A stretch of DNA of 64,000 bases from Diprion similis (Eukaryota; Arthropoda; Insecta; Hymenoptera; Diprionidae): contig NC_060114.1 of assembly GCF_021155765.1 (NCBI RefSeq), positions 14,331,501 through 14,395,500 of the forward strand, in the 5' to 3' direction. Position numbers and translations under genes: made by a program. Positions within the stretch are counted from its first letter, which is position 1. Every line of letters begins with the position of its first letter. Of the stretch, positions 24,610-45,800 are shown piece by piece. The notes below the pieces were generated by a model. The model saw only the letters and a list, made by a program, of their open reading frames with translations. It did not search any database and was not told the origin of the DNA.

Positions 24610-27600
24610 ATGAGTGCGAGGGATGTGCGCCATCGGGAGAGACGAGCAATTGAGGAGCAGCAAACAATACCTGAAATCTGTTCGCTAAGCCTATTGAAGT
24701 CGATAAAACTATTACTGAAAGGGTGGGACCAACGGAAAGGGTGGGTCGCAAAATTACGTCAATATGGTGCACCACAAAGTCACTATGAATACTTTGCTAA
24801 ATCGGCCAAATTTTGACTGAAGAAAACCAAAGGGGTTAGCCTTGCTTTTTTGCGATTTTTGGAGCTCAAAAACTTGTCGTCTGGGAATCGTTCTGCAGGA
24901 CCCTATTCCGACTAATTGGACCCTCAGTAGTGCATAAAAGACGTCGAAAATATCGTAGGACCAACAGCAGAGAAATTACGAACGAAATTTTCCATTTTTT
25001 GGCCGTAACTCTTGATACGTTGCTCGCAGCGTATTCGGACTGTGCGCAGTCGATTCCTCTCGAAAAATTACGTCGATATAGTGCATCACAAAGTCACGTT
25101 AAATGCTTCCCAAAATCGGCCAAATTCTGACTGAAAAAATCCAAAGGGGTTAGCCTTGCTTTTTTGCGATTTTTGAAGCTCAAAAACTTTTCATCCGGGA
25201 ATCGTTCTGCAGGACCCTTTTCCGACTAATTGGACCCTCAGGAATGCGAAAAAGACATCGACAATATCGTGGGACCAACAGCAGAGAAATTACGAACGAA
25301 ATTATCCATTTTTTGGCCGTAACTCTTGATACGATGCTCGCAGCGTATTCGGACTGTGCGCAGTCGATTCCCCTCGAAAAATTACGTCGATATAGTGCAT
25401 CACAAAGTCACGTTAAGAACTTCCCAAAATCGGCCAAATTTCGACTGAAAAAATCCAAAGGGGTTAGCCTTGGTTTTTTGCGATTTTTGAAGGTCAAAAA
25501 CTTTTCATCCGGGAATCGTTCTGCAGGACCCTTTTCCGACTAATTGGACCCTCAGGAATGCGAAAAAGACATCGACAATATCGTGGGACCAACAGCAGAG
25601 AAATTACGAACGAAATTTTCCATTTTTTGGCCGTAACTCTTGATACGTTGCTCGCAGCGTATTCGGACTGTGCGCAGTCGATTCCCCTCGAAAAATTACG
25701 TCGATATAGTGCATTACAAAGTCACGTTAAGAACTTCCCAAAATCGGCCTAATTTCGACTGAAAAAATCCAAAGGGGTTAGCCTTGGTTTTTTGCGATTT
25801 TCGAAGCTCAAAAACTTTTCATCCGGGAATCGTTCTGCAGGACCCTTTTCCGACTAATTGGACCCTCAGAAATGCGAAAAAGACATCGAAAATATCGTGG
25901 GACCAACAGCAGAGAAATTACGAACGAAATTTTCCATTTTTTGGCCGTAACTCTTGATACGTTGCTCGCAGCGTATTCGGACTGTGCGCAGTCGATTCCC
26001 CTCGAAAAATTACGTCGATATAGTGCATCACAAAGTCACGTTAAGAACTTTCCAAAATCGGCCTAATTTCGACTGAAAAAATCCAAAGGGGTTAGCCTTG
26101 CTTTTTTGCGATTTTTGAAGCTCAAAAACTTTTCATCCGGGAATCGTTCTGCAGGACCCTTTTCCGACTAATTGGACCCTCAGGAATGCGAAAAAGACAT
26201 CGACAATATCGTGGGACCAACAGCAGAGAAATTACGAACGAAATTTTCCATTTTTTGGCCGTAACTCTTGATACGTTGCTCGCAGCGTATTCGGACTGTG
26301 CGCAGTCGATTCCTCTTGAAAAATTACGTCGATATAGTGCATCACAAAGTCACGTTAGGAACTTCCCAAAATCGGCCAAATTTCGACTGACAAAATCCAA
26401 AGGGGTTAGCCTTGCTTTTTTGCGATTTTCGGAGCTCAAAAATTTTTCGTCTGGGAATCGTTCTGCAGGACCCTTTCCCGACTAATTGGACCCTCAGGAA
26501 TGCGAAAAAGACATCGAAAATATCGTGGGACCAACAGCAGAGAAATTACGAACGAAATTTTCCATTTTTTCACCGTAACGCTTGATACGTTGCTTGCAGC
26601 GTATTTGGACTGTGCGCAGTCGATTCCTCTCGGAAAATTACGTCGATATAGTGCATATCGGATCACCTTTAAATATTTTTTGCAATAGGACGAATTTCAT
26701 CTGAAAAAACACGAACGGGTTGGCCTCTGTATTTTTTTCGATTGAAAAATTTCCGTCTCAGAATTAATTTAAACGACCCTCTAATCCCAGACTAATTGCA
26801 TCCCAAGGATGGCGAGAGAGTCATTCAGAGAATCATACGACCAATTGCTGAGGAGATACGAAGAAAATACTGAGAGTTTTATTTATTTTTTATTCTGATC
26901 CAGATTACATACAATAGTACCACAATGTAATACGATATCATAATAATTATTGGTATCATACATCATTATTTGTACAATGTATTAGTACAATATCATAATT
27001 ACACCATTCAGAAACTTAATACAGTAGTATACACTGACACCTATCCATTTGTAATATGACTAGTAAGGCATAATAAATAAACGAAAGCTGAAACTTTGTA
27101 GTTATGAGTCTGTCATTTTTGTCCTTCACCTCTTCGGAAATCCAGTCCAAGTTTAAATTTTTTCGACCGCGAGTTCTGATTTATTGCTCGCAGCGTGTCG
27201 AGACTGTGCGCAATGGATCCCTGTGGCAAAATTACGGCACCATAGGGTATGAATGAATCGACTTCATCATTTTTCAACGACTGCTACAAAAAGACTGTAA
27301 CAACTCAAAGGGGATAGCCTTGCTTTTTTGCGATTTTTGGAGCTCAAAAATTTCTCGTCCGGGAATCGTCTGCAGGACCCTTTTCCGACTAATTGAACCG
27401 TCAGGAATGCGAAAAAGACATCGAAAATATCGTGGGACCAACAGCAGAGAAATTACGAACGAAATTTTCCATTTTTTGGCCGTAACTCTTGATACGTTGC
27501 TCGCAGCGTATTCGGACTGTGCGCAGTCGATTCCCCTCGAAAAATTACGTCGATATAGTGCATCACAAAGTCACGTTAAATGCTTCACAAAATCGGCCAA

Positions 27601-30600
27601 ATTCTGACTGAAAAAATCCAAAGGGGTTAGCCTTGCTTTTTTGCGATTTTTGAAGCTCAAAAACTTTTCACCCGGGAATCGTTCTGCAGGACCCTTTTCC
27701 GACTAATTGGACCCTCAGGAATGCGAAAAAGACATCGACAATATCGTGGGACCAACAGCAGAGAAATTACGAACGAAATTTTCCATTTTTTGGCCGTAAC
27801 TCTTGATACGTTGCTCGCAGCGTATTCGGACTGTGCGCAGTCGATTCCTCTTGAAAAATTACGTCGATATAGTGCATCACAAAGTCACGTTAGGAACTTC
27901 CCAAAATCGGCCAAATTTCGACTGAAAAAATCCAAAGGGGTTAGCCTTGCTTTTTTGCGATTTTCGGAGCTCAAAAATTTTTCGTCTGGGAATCGTTCTG
28001 CAGGACCCTTTCCCGACTAATTGGACCCTCAGGAATGCGAAAAAGACATCGACAATATCGTGGGACCAACAGCAGAGAAATTACGAACGAAATTTTCCAT
28101 TTTTTGGCCGTAACTCTTGATACGATGCTCGCAGCGTATTCGGACTGTGCGCAGTCGATTCCCCTCGAAAAATTACGTCGATATAGTGCATTACAAAGTC
28201 ACGTTAAGAACTTCCCAAAATCGGCCTAATTTCGACTGAAAAAATCCAAAGGGGTTAGCCTTGGTTTTTTGCGATTTTTGAAGCTCAAAAACTTTTCATC
28301 CGGGAATCGTTCTGCAGGACCCTTTTCCGACTGTTTGGACCCTCAGGAATGCGAAAAAGACATCGAAAATATCGTGGGACCAACAGCAGAGAAATTACGA
28401 ACGAAATTTTCCATTTTTTGGCCGTAACTCTTGATACGTTGCTCGCAGCGTATTCGGACTGTGCGCAGTCGATTCCCCTCGAAAAATTACGTCGATATAG
28501 TGCATTACAAAGTCACGTTAAGAACTTCCCAAAATCGGCCTAATTTCGACTGAAAAAATCCAAAGGGGTTAGCCTTGGTTTTTTGCGATTTTTGAAGCTC
28601 AAAAACTTTTCATCCGGGAATCGTTCTGCAGGACCCTTTTCCGACTAATTGGACCCTCAGGAATGCGAAAAAGACATCGAAAATATCGTGGGACCAACAG
28701 CAGAGAAATTACGAACGAAATTTTCCATTTTTTGGCCGTAACTCTTGATACGTTGCTCGCAGCGTATTCGGACTGTGCGCAGTCGATTCCCCTCGAAAAA
28801 TTACGTCGATATAGTGCATCACAAAGTCACGTTAAGAACTTTTCAAAATCGGCCTAATTTCGACTGAAAAAATCCGAAGGGGTTGGCCTTGCTTTTTTGC
28901 GATTTTTGAAGCTCAAAAACTTTTCATCCGGGAATCGTTCTGCAGGACCCTTTTCCGACTACTTGGACTCTCAGGAATGCGAAAAAGACATCGAAAATAT
29001 CGTGGGACCAACAGCAGAGAAATTACGAACGAAATTTTCCATTTTTTGGCCGTAACTCTTGATACGTTGGACGCAGCGTATTCGGACTGTGCGCAGTCGA
29101 TTCCTCTTGAAAAATTACGTCGATATAGTGCATCACAAAGTCACGTTAGGAACTTCCCAAAATCGGCCAAATTTCGACTGAAAAAATCCAAAGGGGTTAG
29201 CCTTGCTTTTTTGCGATTTTCGGAGCTCAAAAATTTTTCGTCTGGGAATCGTTCTGCAGGACCCTTTCCCGACTAATTGGACCCTCAGGAATGCGAAAAA
29301 GACATCGACAATATCGTGGGACCAACAGCAGAGAAATTACGAACGAAATTTTCCATTTTTTGGCCGTAACTCTTGATACGTAGCTCGCAGCGTATTTGGA
29401 CTTTGCGCAGTCGATTCCTCTCGAAAAATTACGTCGATATAGTGCATCACAAAGTCACGTTAAATGCTTCACAAAATCGGCCAAATTCTGACTGAAAAAA
29501 TCCAAAGGGGTTAGCCTTGCTTTTTTGCGATTTTTGAAGCTCAAAAACTTTTCATCCGGGAATCGTTCTGCAGGACCCTTTTCCGACTAATTGGACCCTC
29601 AGGAATGCGAAAAAGACATCGACAATATCGTGGGACCAACAGCAGAGAAATTACGAACGAAATTTTCCATTTTTTGGCCGTAACTCTTGATACGATGCTC
29701 GCAGCGTATTCGGACTGTGCGCAGTCGATTCCCCTCGAAAAATTACGTCGATATAGTGCATTACAAAGTCACGTTAAGAACTTCCCAAAATCGGCCTAAT
29801 TTCGACTGAAAAAATCCAAAGGGGTTAGCCTTGGTTTTTTGCGATTTTTGAAGCTCAAAAACTTTTCATCCGGGAATCGTTCTGCAGGACCCTTTTCCGA
29901 CTGTTTGGACCCTCAGGAATGCGAAAAAGACATCGAAAATATCGTGGGACCAACAGCAGAGAAATTACGAACGAAATTTTCCATTTTTTGGCCGTAACTC
30001 TTGATACGTTGCTCGCAGCGTATTCGGACTGTGCGCAGTCGATTCCCCTCGAAAAATTACGTCGATATAGTGCATTACAAAGTCACGTTAAGAACTTCCC
30101 AAAATCGGCCTAATTTCGACTGAAAAAATCCAAAGGGGTTAGCCTTGCTTTTTTGCGATTTTTGAAGCTCAAAAACTTTTCATCCGGGAATCGTTCTGCA
30201 GGACCCTTTTCCGACTAATTGGACCCTCAGGAATGCGAAAAAGACATCGAAAATATCGTGGGACCAACAGCAGAGAAATTACGAACGAAATTTTCCATTT
30301 TTTGGCCGTAACTCTTGATACGTAGCTCGCAGCGTATTTGGACTTTGCGCAGTCGATTCCTCTCGAAAAATTACGTCGATATAGTGCATCACAAAGTCAC
30401 GTTAAATGCTTCACAAAATCGGCCAAATTCTGACTGAAAAAATCCAAAGGGGTTAGCCTTGCTTTTTTGCGATTTTTGAAGCTCAAAAACTTTTCATCCG
30501 GGAATCGTTCTGCAGGACCCTTTTCCGACTAATTGGACCCTCAGGAATGCGAAAAAGACATCGACAATATCGTGGGACCAACAGCAGAGAAATTACGAAC

Positions 30601-32700
30601 GAAATTTTCCATTTTTTGGCCGTAACTCTTGATACGTTGCTCGCAGCGTATTCGGACTGTGCGCAGTCGATTCCCCTCGAAAAATTACGTCGATATAGTG
30701 CATTACAAAGTCACGTTAAGAACTTCCCAAAATCGGCCTAATTTCGACTGAAAAAATCCAAAGGGGTTAGCCTTGGTTTTTTGCGATTTTTGAAGCTCAA
30801 AAACTTTTCATCCGGGAATCGTTCTGCAGGACCCTTTTCCGACTAATTGGACCCTCAGGAATGCGAAAAAGACATCGAAAATATCGTGGGACCAACAGCA
30901 GAGAAATTACGAACGAAATTTTCCATTTTTTGGCCGTAACTCTTGATACGTTGCTCGCAGCGTATTCGGACTGTGCGCAGTCGATTCCCCTCGAAAAATT
31001 ACGTCGATATAGTGCATCACAAAGTCACGTTAAGAACTTTCCAAAATCGGCCTAATTTCGACTGAAAAAATCCGAAGGGGTTAGCCTTGGTTTTTTGCGA
31101 TTTTTGAAGCTCAAAAACTCTTCATCGGGAATCGTTCTGCAGGACCTTTTCCGACTAATTGGACTCTCAGGAATGCGAAAAAGACATCGAAAATATCGTG
31201 GGACCAACAGCAGAGAAATTACGAACGAAATTTTCCATTTTTTGGCCGTAACTCTTGATACGTTGGACGCAGCGTATTCGGACTGTGCGCAGTCGATTCC
31301 TCTTGAAAAATTACGTCGATATAGTGCATCACAAAGTCACGTTAGGAACTTCCCAAAATCGGCCAAATTTCGACTGAAAAAATCCAAAGGGGTTAGCCTT
31401 GCTTTTTTGCGATTTTCGGAGCTCAAAAATTTTTCGTCTGGGAATCGTTCTGCAGGACCCTTTCCCGACTAATTGGACCCTCAGGTATGCGAAAAAGACA
31501 TCGAAAATATCGTGGGACCAACAGCAGAGAAATTACGAACGAAATTTTCCATTTTTTGGCCGTAACTCTTGATACGTTGCTCGCAGCGTATTCGGACTGT
31601 GCGCAGTCGATTCCTCTCGAAAAATTACGTCGATATAGTGCATCACAAAGTCACGTTAAGAACTTCCCAAAATCGGCCTAATTTCAACTGAAAAAATCCA
31701 AAGGGGTTAGCCTTGGTTTTTTGCGATTTTTGAAGCTCAAAAACTCTTCATCCGGGAATCGTTCTGCAGGACCTTTTCACCGACTAATTGGACCCTCAGG
31801 AATGCGAAAAAGACATCGAAAATATCGTGGGACCAACAGCAGAGAAATTACGAACGAAATTTTCCATTTTTTGACCGTAACTCTTGATACGTTGCTCGCA
31901 GCGTATTCGGATTGTGCGCAGTCGATTCCTCTCGAAAAATTACGTCGATATAGTGCATCACAAAGTCACGTTAAATGCTTCCCAAAATCGGCCAAATTCT
32001 GACTGAAAAAATCCAAAGGGGTTAGCCTTGCTTTTTTGCGATTCTTGGAGCTCAAAAACTTTTCATCCGGGAATCGTTCTGCAGGACCCTTTTCCGACTA
32101 ATTGGACCCTCAGGTATGCGAAAAAGACATCGAAAATATCGTGGGACCAACAGCAGAGGAATTACGAACGAAATTTTCCATTTTTTGGCCGTAACTCTTG
32201 ATACGTTGCTCGCAGCGTATTCGGACTGTGCGCAGTCGATTCCTCTCGAAAAATTACGTCGATATAGTGCCTCAAAAAGTCACGTTAAAGACTTCCCAAA
32301 ATCGGCCAAATTTCGACTGAAAAAATCCAAAGGGGTTAGCCTTGGTTTTTTGCGATTTTTGGAGCTCAAAGATTTCTCGTCCGGGAACCGTTCTGCAGAA
32401 CCCTTTTCCGACTTATTGGACCCTCAGGAATGCGAAAAAGAAATCAAAAATATCGTAGGACCAACAGCAGAGAAATTTCGAAGGAAATTTTCCATTTTTT
32501 GGCTGTAACTTTTGATACGTTGCTTGCAGGGTATTCCTCCCGAAAAATCACGACGATATAACGTCTCAATAATTTCAAGCTCTTCAAAATCGGCCAAAAG
32601 GAGGGTGAGAAAATCCGAAGGGGATAGCTTTTCTTGTCCCGCAACTTCCGACCTTAAAACTCTGGTCCTCAGGGTCGATTACCACGACCAATTCTTCACT
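24610..32700 (+). repeat. 8 kb satellite array, 314-bp monomer, about 26 copies
   Basis: The phrase ATGCGAAAAAGACATCG recurs every 314 bp: 24930 (variant), 25244, 25558, 25872, 26186, 26500, then 27407, 27721, 28035, 28349, 28663, 28977, 29291, 29605, 29919, 30233, 30547, 30861, 31173, 31487, 31802, 32116 and 32430. Inner copies are nearly identical; copies at both outer edges (about 24610-24929 and after 32430) and next to the interruption at 26690-27310 are strongly diverged, as expected of a homogenising satellite. Each monomer has a 64-99 codon open frame in one register, but 314 is not a multiple of 3, the frame is cut in many copies by a CCTAAT/CCAAAT polymorphism, and no start or splice context is conserved, so it is not called as a gene. 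Confidence 0.95.
26875..27115. other. Non-satellite AT-rich interruption of the array
   Basis: About 240 bp of AT-rich sequence with no similarity to the 314-bp monomer splits the array. It is rich in short repeats of ATAATTATTG/ATCATAAT type. The monomers on both sides (26690-26874 and 27116-27310) are diverged, like those at the outer edges, which suggests either an old insertion or the meeting point of two arrays. Confidence 0.6.
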
Positions 32701-33672
32701 AACTGAGCCCTTCTTTTACTTTCTCTTCTTTCTCCTGATGGTTGCCACTCAATGAGGAATGTACCAGAGTACAAATTTCGAAAATCCGCTGTGGCATATG
32801 AAAATGATTCGGTAACCATCCATCGTGCAATGACTCCCGCTGTCAATTTTTCCAGCGTTTTTGTTTTCGGAAAAAGCCTCAAAACAGTAGGAAGGAAGAA
32901 TATCTCCACTTCAGCCTTAGACACAAAAATTCTCATATTTGATGCCCGACTTTTCAAAATTTTTCAGAATTTCAGATTGTGAAAAATCAAAAAAAATTAG
33001 CGTCTTTTAACGTGAGAACAATCATACAAAAATCGCGGACCAAATTCGACCGTCCGTCAAGGGTCGGACGCAGGTCGAAATGCAATGGACTGCCCCGTAT
33101 AGCATATTATCACCCTATATGGAGGCTTTGATTCACTAAGCATCGCAATCCGTCGATACTCCGCAGTCACGGCTTGTTTTTCAAAACATCGTTTGCGGAC
33201 AACTCGACTTTCACGTTTCCGGTAAATGATGTTGCGTGTCGACAATTGTCGATAATACAGCTCTTCTTTTTATCTACTGCGCTTACTCAAAGTATCAAAA
33301 AGGCGCTTTCTTTATCGACGAAAAAAGTAACCAAGCAGACTATTCTTCTTGGAAGTAACGCAGTATTTGCCCGTGGCGCGACGACTTGGTGCCGTAGTTT
33401 GGTGTACTTTTTATACCAGCTGACAGCTGTGTTTGACACATTGACACGGGTCTAATAAGCTTGAGGAAGGCAGACGTGTTGGCGTACTCAAAATATTCTT
33501 CAAACCGCTAAACAGTGATGCTAAAATTTGCAATGAACGGAGAAAACAGAAATCGTCGATCTCGATACATTAATAAGAAATTACTAAAACGACTAACCTG
33601 CATGTTCTGTTGAGTAGCGTCACGTTACGTTTAGGAATAAAAATTGTTCATTGAAATTACGCATTAATAAAT
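32701..33672. other. Spacer between satellite and WDR81-like gene
   Basis: No gene is supported. The left part may hold satellite sequence decayed beyond recognition. The right part (about 33000-33672) contains, by position, the promoter and 5' UTR of the WDR81-like gene. Open frames on both strands here lack recognisable family motifs and splice support. Confidence 0.4.
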
Positions 33673-41823
<8,151 letters not shown>

Positions 41824-41942
41824 GATCGGATTGGCCCAATTAGAAAAGTCTTACTATTACCCATCATTATACATCATTACACAGTATTGTCATTCATTAC
41901 TCAAAAGTTTTCATACTATCAATATTCATGTGGTAATTGACG

Positions 41943-41948
41943 AATAAA
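41943..41948 (+). terminator. Polyadenylation signal of the WDR81-like gene
   Basis: AATAAA lies 120 bp after the WDR81-like stop codon, the first such hexamer downstream. The convergent small gene ends at 42139, leaving about 190 bp between them. Confidence 0.6.
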
Positions 41949-42138
41949 AACGAAGTATAGACTTATTTACACATTTTCTTTGTATAATCACGCTATTACT
42001 CTCAGTATTTTAACATCTATAGTTCCATACCAACTACAATTTTTGATAAATAACTTTTCACGGAAACTTGACTGCGTGTATCGGGTGAATTTAATGTGGA
42101 AAATTGTAACATGCAAATTATTAGTCTGGTGTTAATTT

Positions 42139-42724
42139 TTATTCATCTTCGTCAACATTCACATCAGGAGAATCCGTCTCTTCCATTTCTTGGATCCTCT
42201 GTTTTCTTTGACTCTGCTTGGAGAGCGGCATGATCACTCTCCCGGATGACGGTGGTGCTTTTGGTGGCCTCATTAATTTTTTTGTATATTGTAACATATC
42301 CCTGTCCATTGCCTGTCCACTAATACGATTAGAATAACGTGGTTTTTCTATTTCTTCGTCTTCATCTTCGCAGCAATAGTTACGATCTGTAATATGCATT
42401 TGAATGCAGTTCTTCGGCCATTTAGAACAAGCAAATAGACATTTGATATTTTTAGAATACATACAGGATCCAGTTGAAGACTGACCTGATCTTACAGCTT
42501 CTATGTAATCCAAATACTCAGGATCAAAGCTTGACATTCTGTTGGCATCTGGAAAATACGACTTAAATATTGGCAAGGATATTGGTAAACTCATATGCTT
42601 TAATGCGGCACAGGAGAACAGTTAGAAACAATCAAATCAATGATACGCAACTATCTGAAATATCTCATTATTATACATGCAACAAATAGCGCTTAATAAA
42701 TACCTTTTGAACATAGAGACTCAT
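42139..42724 (-). CDS. Small protein of unknown function, 159 aa, two coding exons
   Basis: Exon 2 (42139-42597) is a clear open frame. A short first coding exon at 42704-42724 (MSLYVQK) joins in phase through a gtattt donor and an attaaag acceptor; without it the protein would start at the internal Met at 42594 (151 aa). The protein has an LPIFKSYFPDANR-like start, a middle with six cysteines (SCMYSKNIKCLFACSKWPKNC), a basic segment (KKLMRPPKAPPSSGR) and an acidic end (DSPDVNVDEDE). No signal peptide or membrane segment is seen. I do not recognise the family. It starts only 126 bp after the stop of the DUF4485 gene on the same strand, so their transcripts may overlap, and it is convergent with WDR81. 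Confidence 0.6.
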
Positions 42725-42850
42725 TTCTGCTTCTGTAAATGATAAATTGTTAATGCTAATCGTCAATTTAATATTGCAAGGTATATAATTCGAAATAAAA
42801 TATCCGCATAGCGGACGAATTCATCATCATTATTCCAGAAATGTTGATAA

Positions 42851-45800
42851 TTACGATTCAGTTTCGTCAATTATTTCTTTCCACCGGTACGTCTTTTCGT
42901 GTATTTCGGGACGGCGATTTGACGCTTCTCGGGATTTGGCGTACCTTCGTCTCACGACTGCGATCGATGGTTCAATGTTCTCTGTTTGAAAATATTAGCA
43001 AGTAAGAGTACGGTTACCGTCAGAATGTTCTATACTCGGTTCTCCGAATTCTTCTCAAATTCTCTACTGAGCTAATACCGTCATTTGAATTCACTTACCA
43101 TTAATGTGGCTCAGTCCCCTCTGCTGTTCCCTGTCCAACAGACGAAATATGCAACAATAATAAAATATCATAATTGTTTCTACAATTGCAATTTATATTC
43201 TGTATTTACCAATTATCGTGAGCGTAGGATCTGTTGTTACGATAACAAGATGAGGATCGGCCCGGAGGGGACGAGGATCTTTGTGAATGATGTAATTTGG
43301 AGGACTGCATTCGCTGTGCAGCTATCAGGGATTTTATTAGTAAACTAATTCAACTCTTTAAAAAATATCTTGCAGTAGCAATCATTGGATTTATTTTTAA
43401 TTGGAAAATGTCAAATTTTAACTGCTGGAAGATTCAAAATGCATCTAATTGCAACAATTGCACAAGGATACCTGTACAGGGGCAACTGGTATTTTTATCA
43501 GGATAAATCTTATCCACACACAGACGGATTGATCCTATCATAATTTAGAATTTTCTTTACCTCGAGGCATCAGTTCTTCAGGGTGTAGTTCTTCGTTTAT
43601 CGACGGCGCGTCATCGAAATCTGGACATCCACCTAATGATAAATGAACTACCAAGATTATACAAGTCTTCTGAGACAAATGAAAAGTACGGTGGAGCGTC
43701 ACTGTCATTATAATCTTGCTGTTGAGACTGTGACACGACTGAAATAGTCATTCCTACTCCTCGACATTGCGAGACTAGTGCGGCCCTAGTAGTAGTTACA
43801 TGCGAGTGTAAAATAGTATATTACGCCCCTAGGGAGGAAAAGTAGGTTATTGCAAACTGCGTGCAAGATTGACACTCGAGCCGAAGATGAGGGTAGCCAG
43901 AACGCAGTTTGGGATAGCCTTTTTCACTCCCATGTGACGAATACCATTTTTCACCACCCCCTGCATCAGAAAGTTCAACTTCTCGTTCATGCGAGGGGCC
44001 GAAAGTTGTACTTTCCGTGCAGGTGTGGTGAAAAGAAACGTTTCTAAACGAATAGTTTGAGATCCCGAGACAGGGGGAATTGGCCCTCTTAACTAGGTCT
44101 AATACACTTTTTCCTCCTCCTCTAAGACCCTTTAAATACAGTATCTCGTGTAACATTTTTCATTCGTCACTGACAAAGGAATAGTTAATATTTTAGAAAA
44201 TACACAAATTTTAACCAACCGTTCGCCGTCGTGTTCGAAGAAAATGACCTCATCCGTGCTCTCGAATCACTGTTGGGGTAAAAAAAAATGATAGAGACTG
44301 TGATTGGCGGTGAGTAAACAATTTTACTGATTCTAAAATGTCACTTACGACCCTGTAAAGGACATTTCTGTAGGATCAGAAAAAGTTACGTGTTCCATGT
44401 CCTCAAGCCATTTGAAATTGCCGGATTTTTCTGGATCCAAGTATCTGCTTGTCGTTGTAATATTTTGTATCGATGTATCAACATCCAATGTGTCATCCGT
44501 TTCGTCGTTGATGGGCCCTTAAAAAAAATCTGACACATTCATGCATGACTATCAGCTTTCGCATCATTCCTGAATCGCGCGAATAATCAATTTTACATAA
44601 GTAGACACTTCGAAGTTGGTACTGATTTCACTGATTGTAAATACCGAATCAAAAATAGGCGGATTCTTGTCTATTACAAAGAAAATTTACCATAACGAGG
44701 GGTCTGATCGCTTCGTTGCTGTCGTGGAAATTGCGCTGCATAATATTGACGAGAGTTCACATCTGAAAATAAAATACCTTTTACCTCAGAAGTCGACGTT
44801 TGTTGTCTGTCTTACCATTGATCCTACTATTGCTTGATGTGCGGGATCTGGATCTCTGATTTTGAGAATTGCAACAGCTTCCGCTGTCACCTGAAATAGC
44901 ACGATATGAGGAAACTGACGTTTGCAGTACCGTGTTTTCGTTTATAAATCAATTTAAGTATACTTACGGATATTACGAATGTTTATAGAAAAATCATACT
45001 TACTACCTCCTCGTAGGGACATGCTTGACATTTCTCCACATGGGTAAAAATCCTGCTCGCTCAGACACAAGTCGACACAGTGTGTGTCAATGACTCGCTC
45101 CTTTTTTGGACAACATGTGTACGGTGAAGCTGCACAGGAAATAGAAGTAAGAAAAATTCGAACAAAGTTGCGAATCATCAAATATCAGAAATATTCTTTG
45201 CCAGCGACGTAATGACACTGACGTACCTGGAGGTGGAAGTGCTTCCCCTGGATCGAGCCTGTAAATTTACAAATCGAAAGATTATTGTCAGTAATCCGAA
45301 TGAGAAATAAATCTATCGTAAATCACCGTACCAGACCAGTAAATAGTTGAGCTATTCATACATCTACGATAGTTTTTCACCGCAAAAATAAAGCATTGAA
45401 ACTTTTTCGACACACGTGAGGGTTCGTATTATAGACGTACTTACGCACAAGGAGGAAGGTCCATCATCCGTTCAACACGCCGTCTAGTTTCCGAGATGGC
45501 ACACGGTCCATGATTTTCGGCTTTTTTGAATGTCTTGTCACTGATCCCATGCAGCAATGCATCTGCCTCAGACACGTCAAGATCGGTAGGCAGGTGAGCT
45601 GAAAATCAGAGATTCCGTGTGCACAGCGTCTCGAGATATCCTCACTTTATCATACGAGATACTCCAGGTTTACGAACTTTTCAGTTTTTGAAGAAGCTTT
45701 ATCCAAATACTTATAAATTATAAATACTCACGAGATTCGTCGATCAGCCTTTCAATGTAGCGACTCCTGCCCCATGTTGGTCGGGACTCAAAACCCGCGA

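Noticed and set aside
24930-32508. A family of about 20 small tandem genes (MRKRH... proteins)
   Set aside because: They follow from a 314-bp satellite; the period breaks the frame, stops vary between copies and there is no promoter or splice context.
24610-32700. CENP-B-like box in the satellite monomer
   Set aside because: The nearest stretch (TTCATCCGGGAATCG) does not fit the spacing of the conserved box bases.
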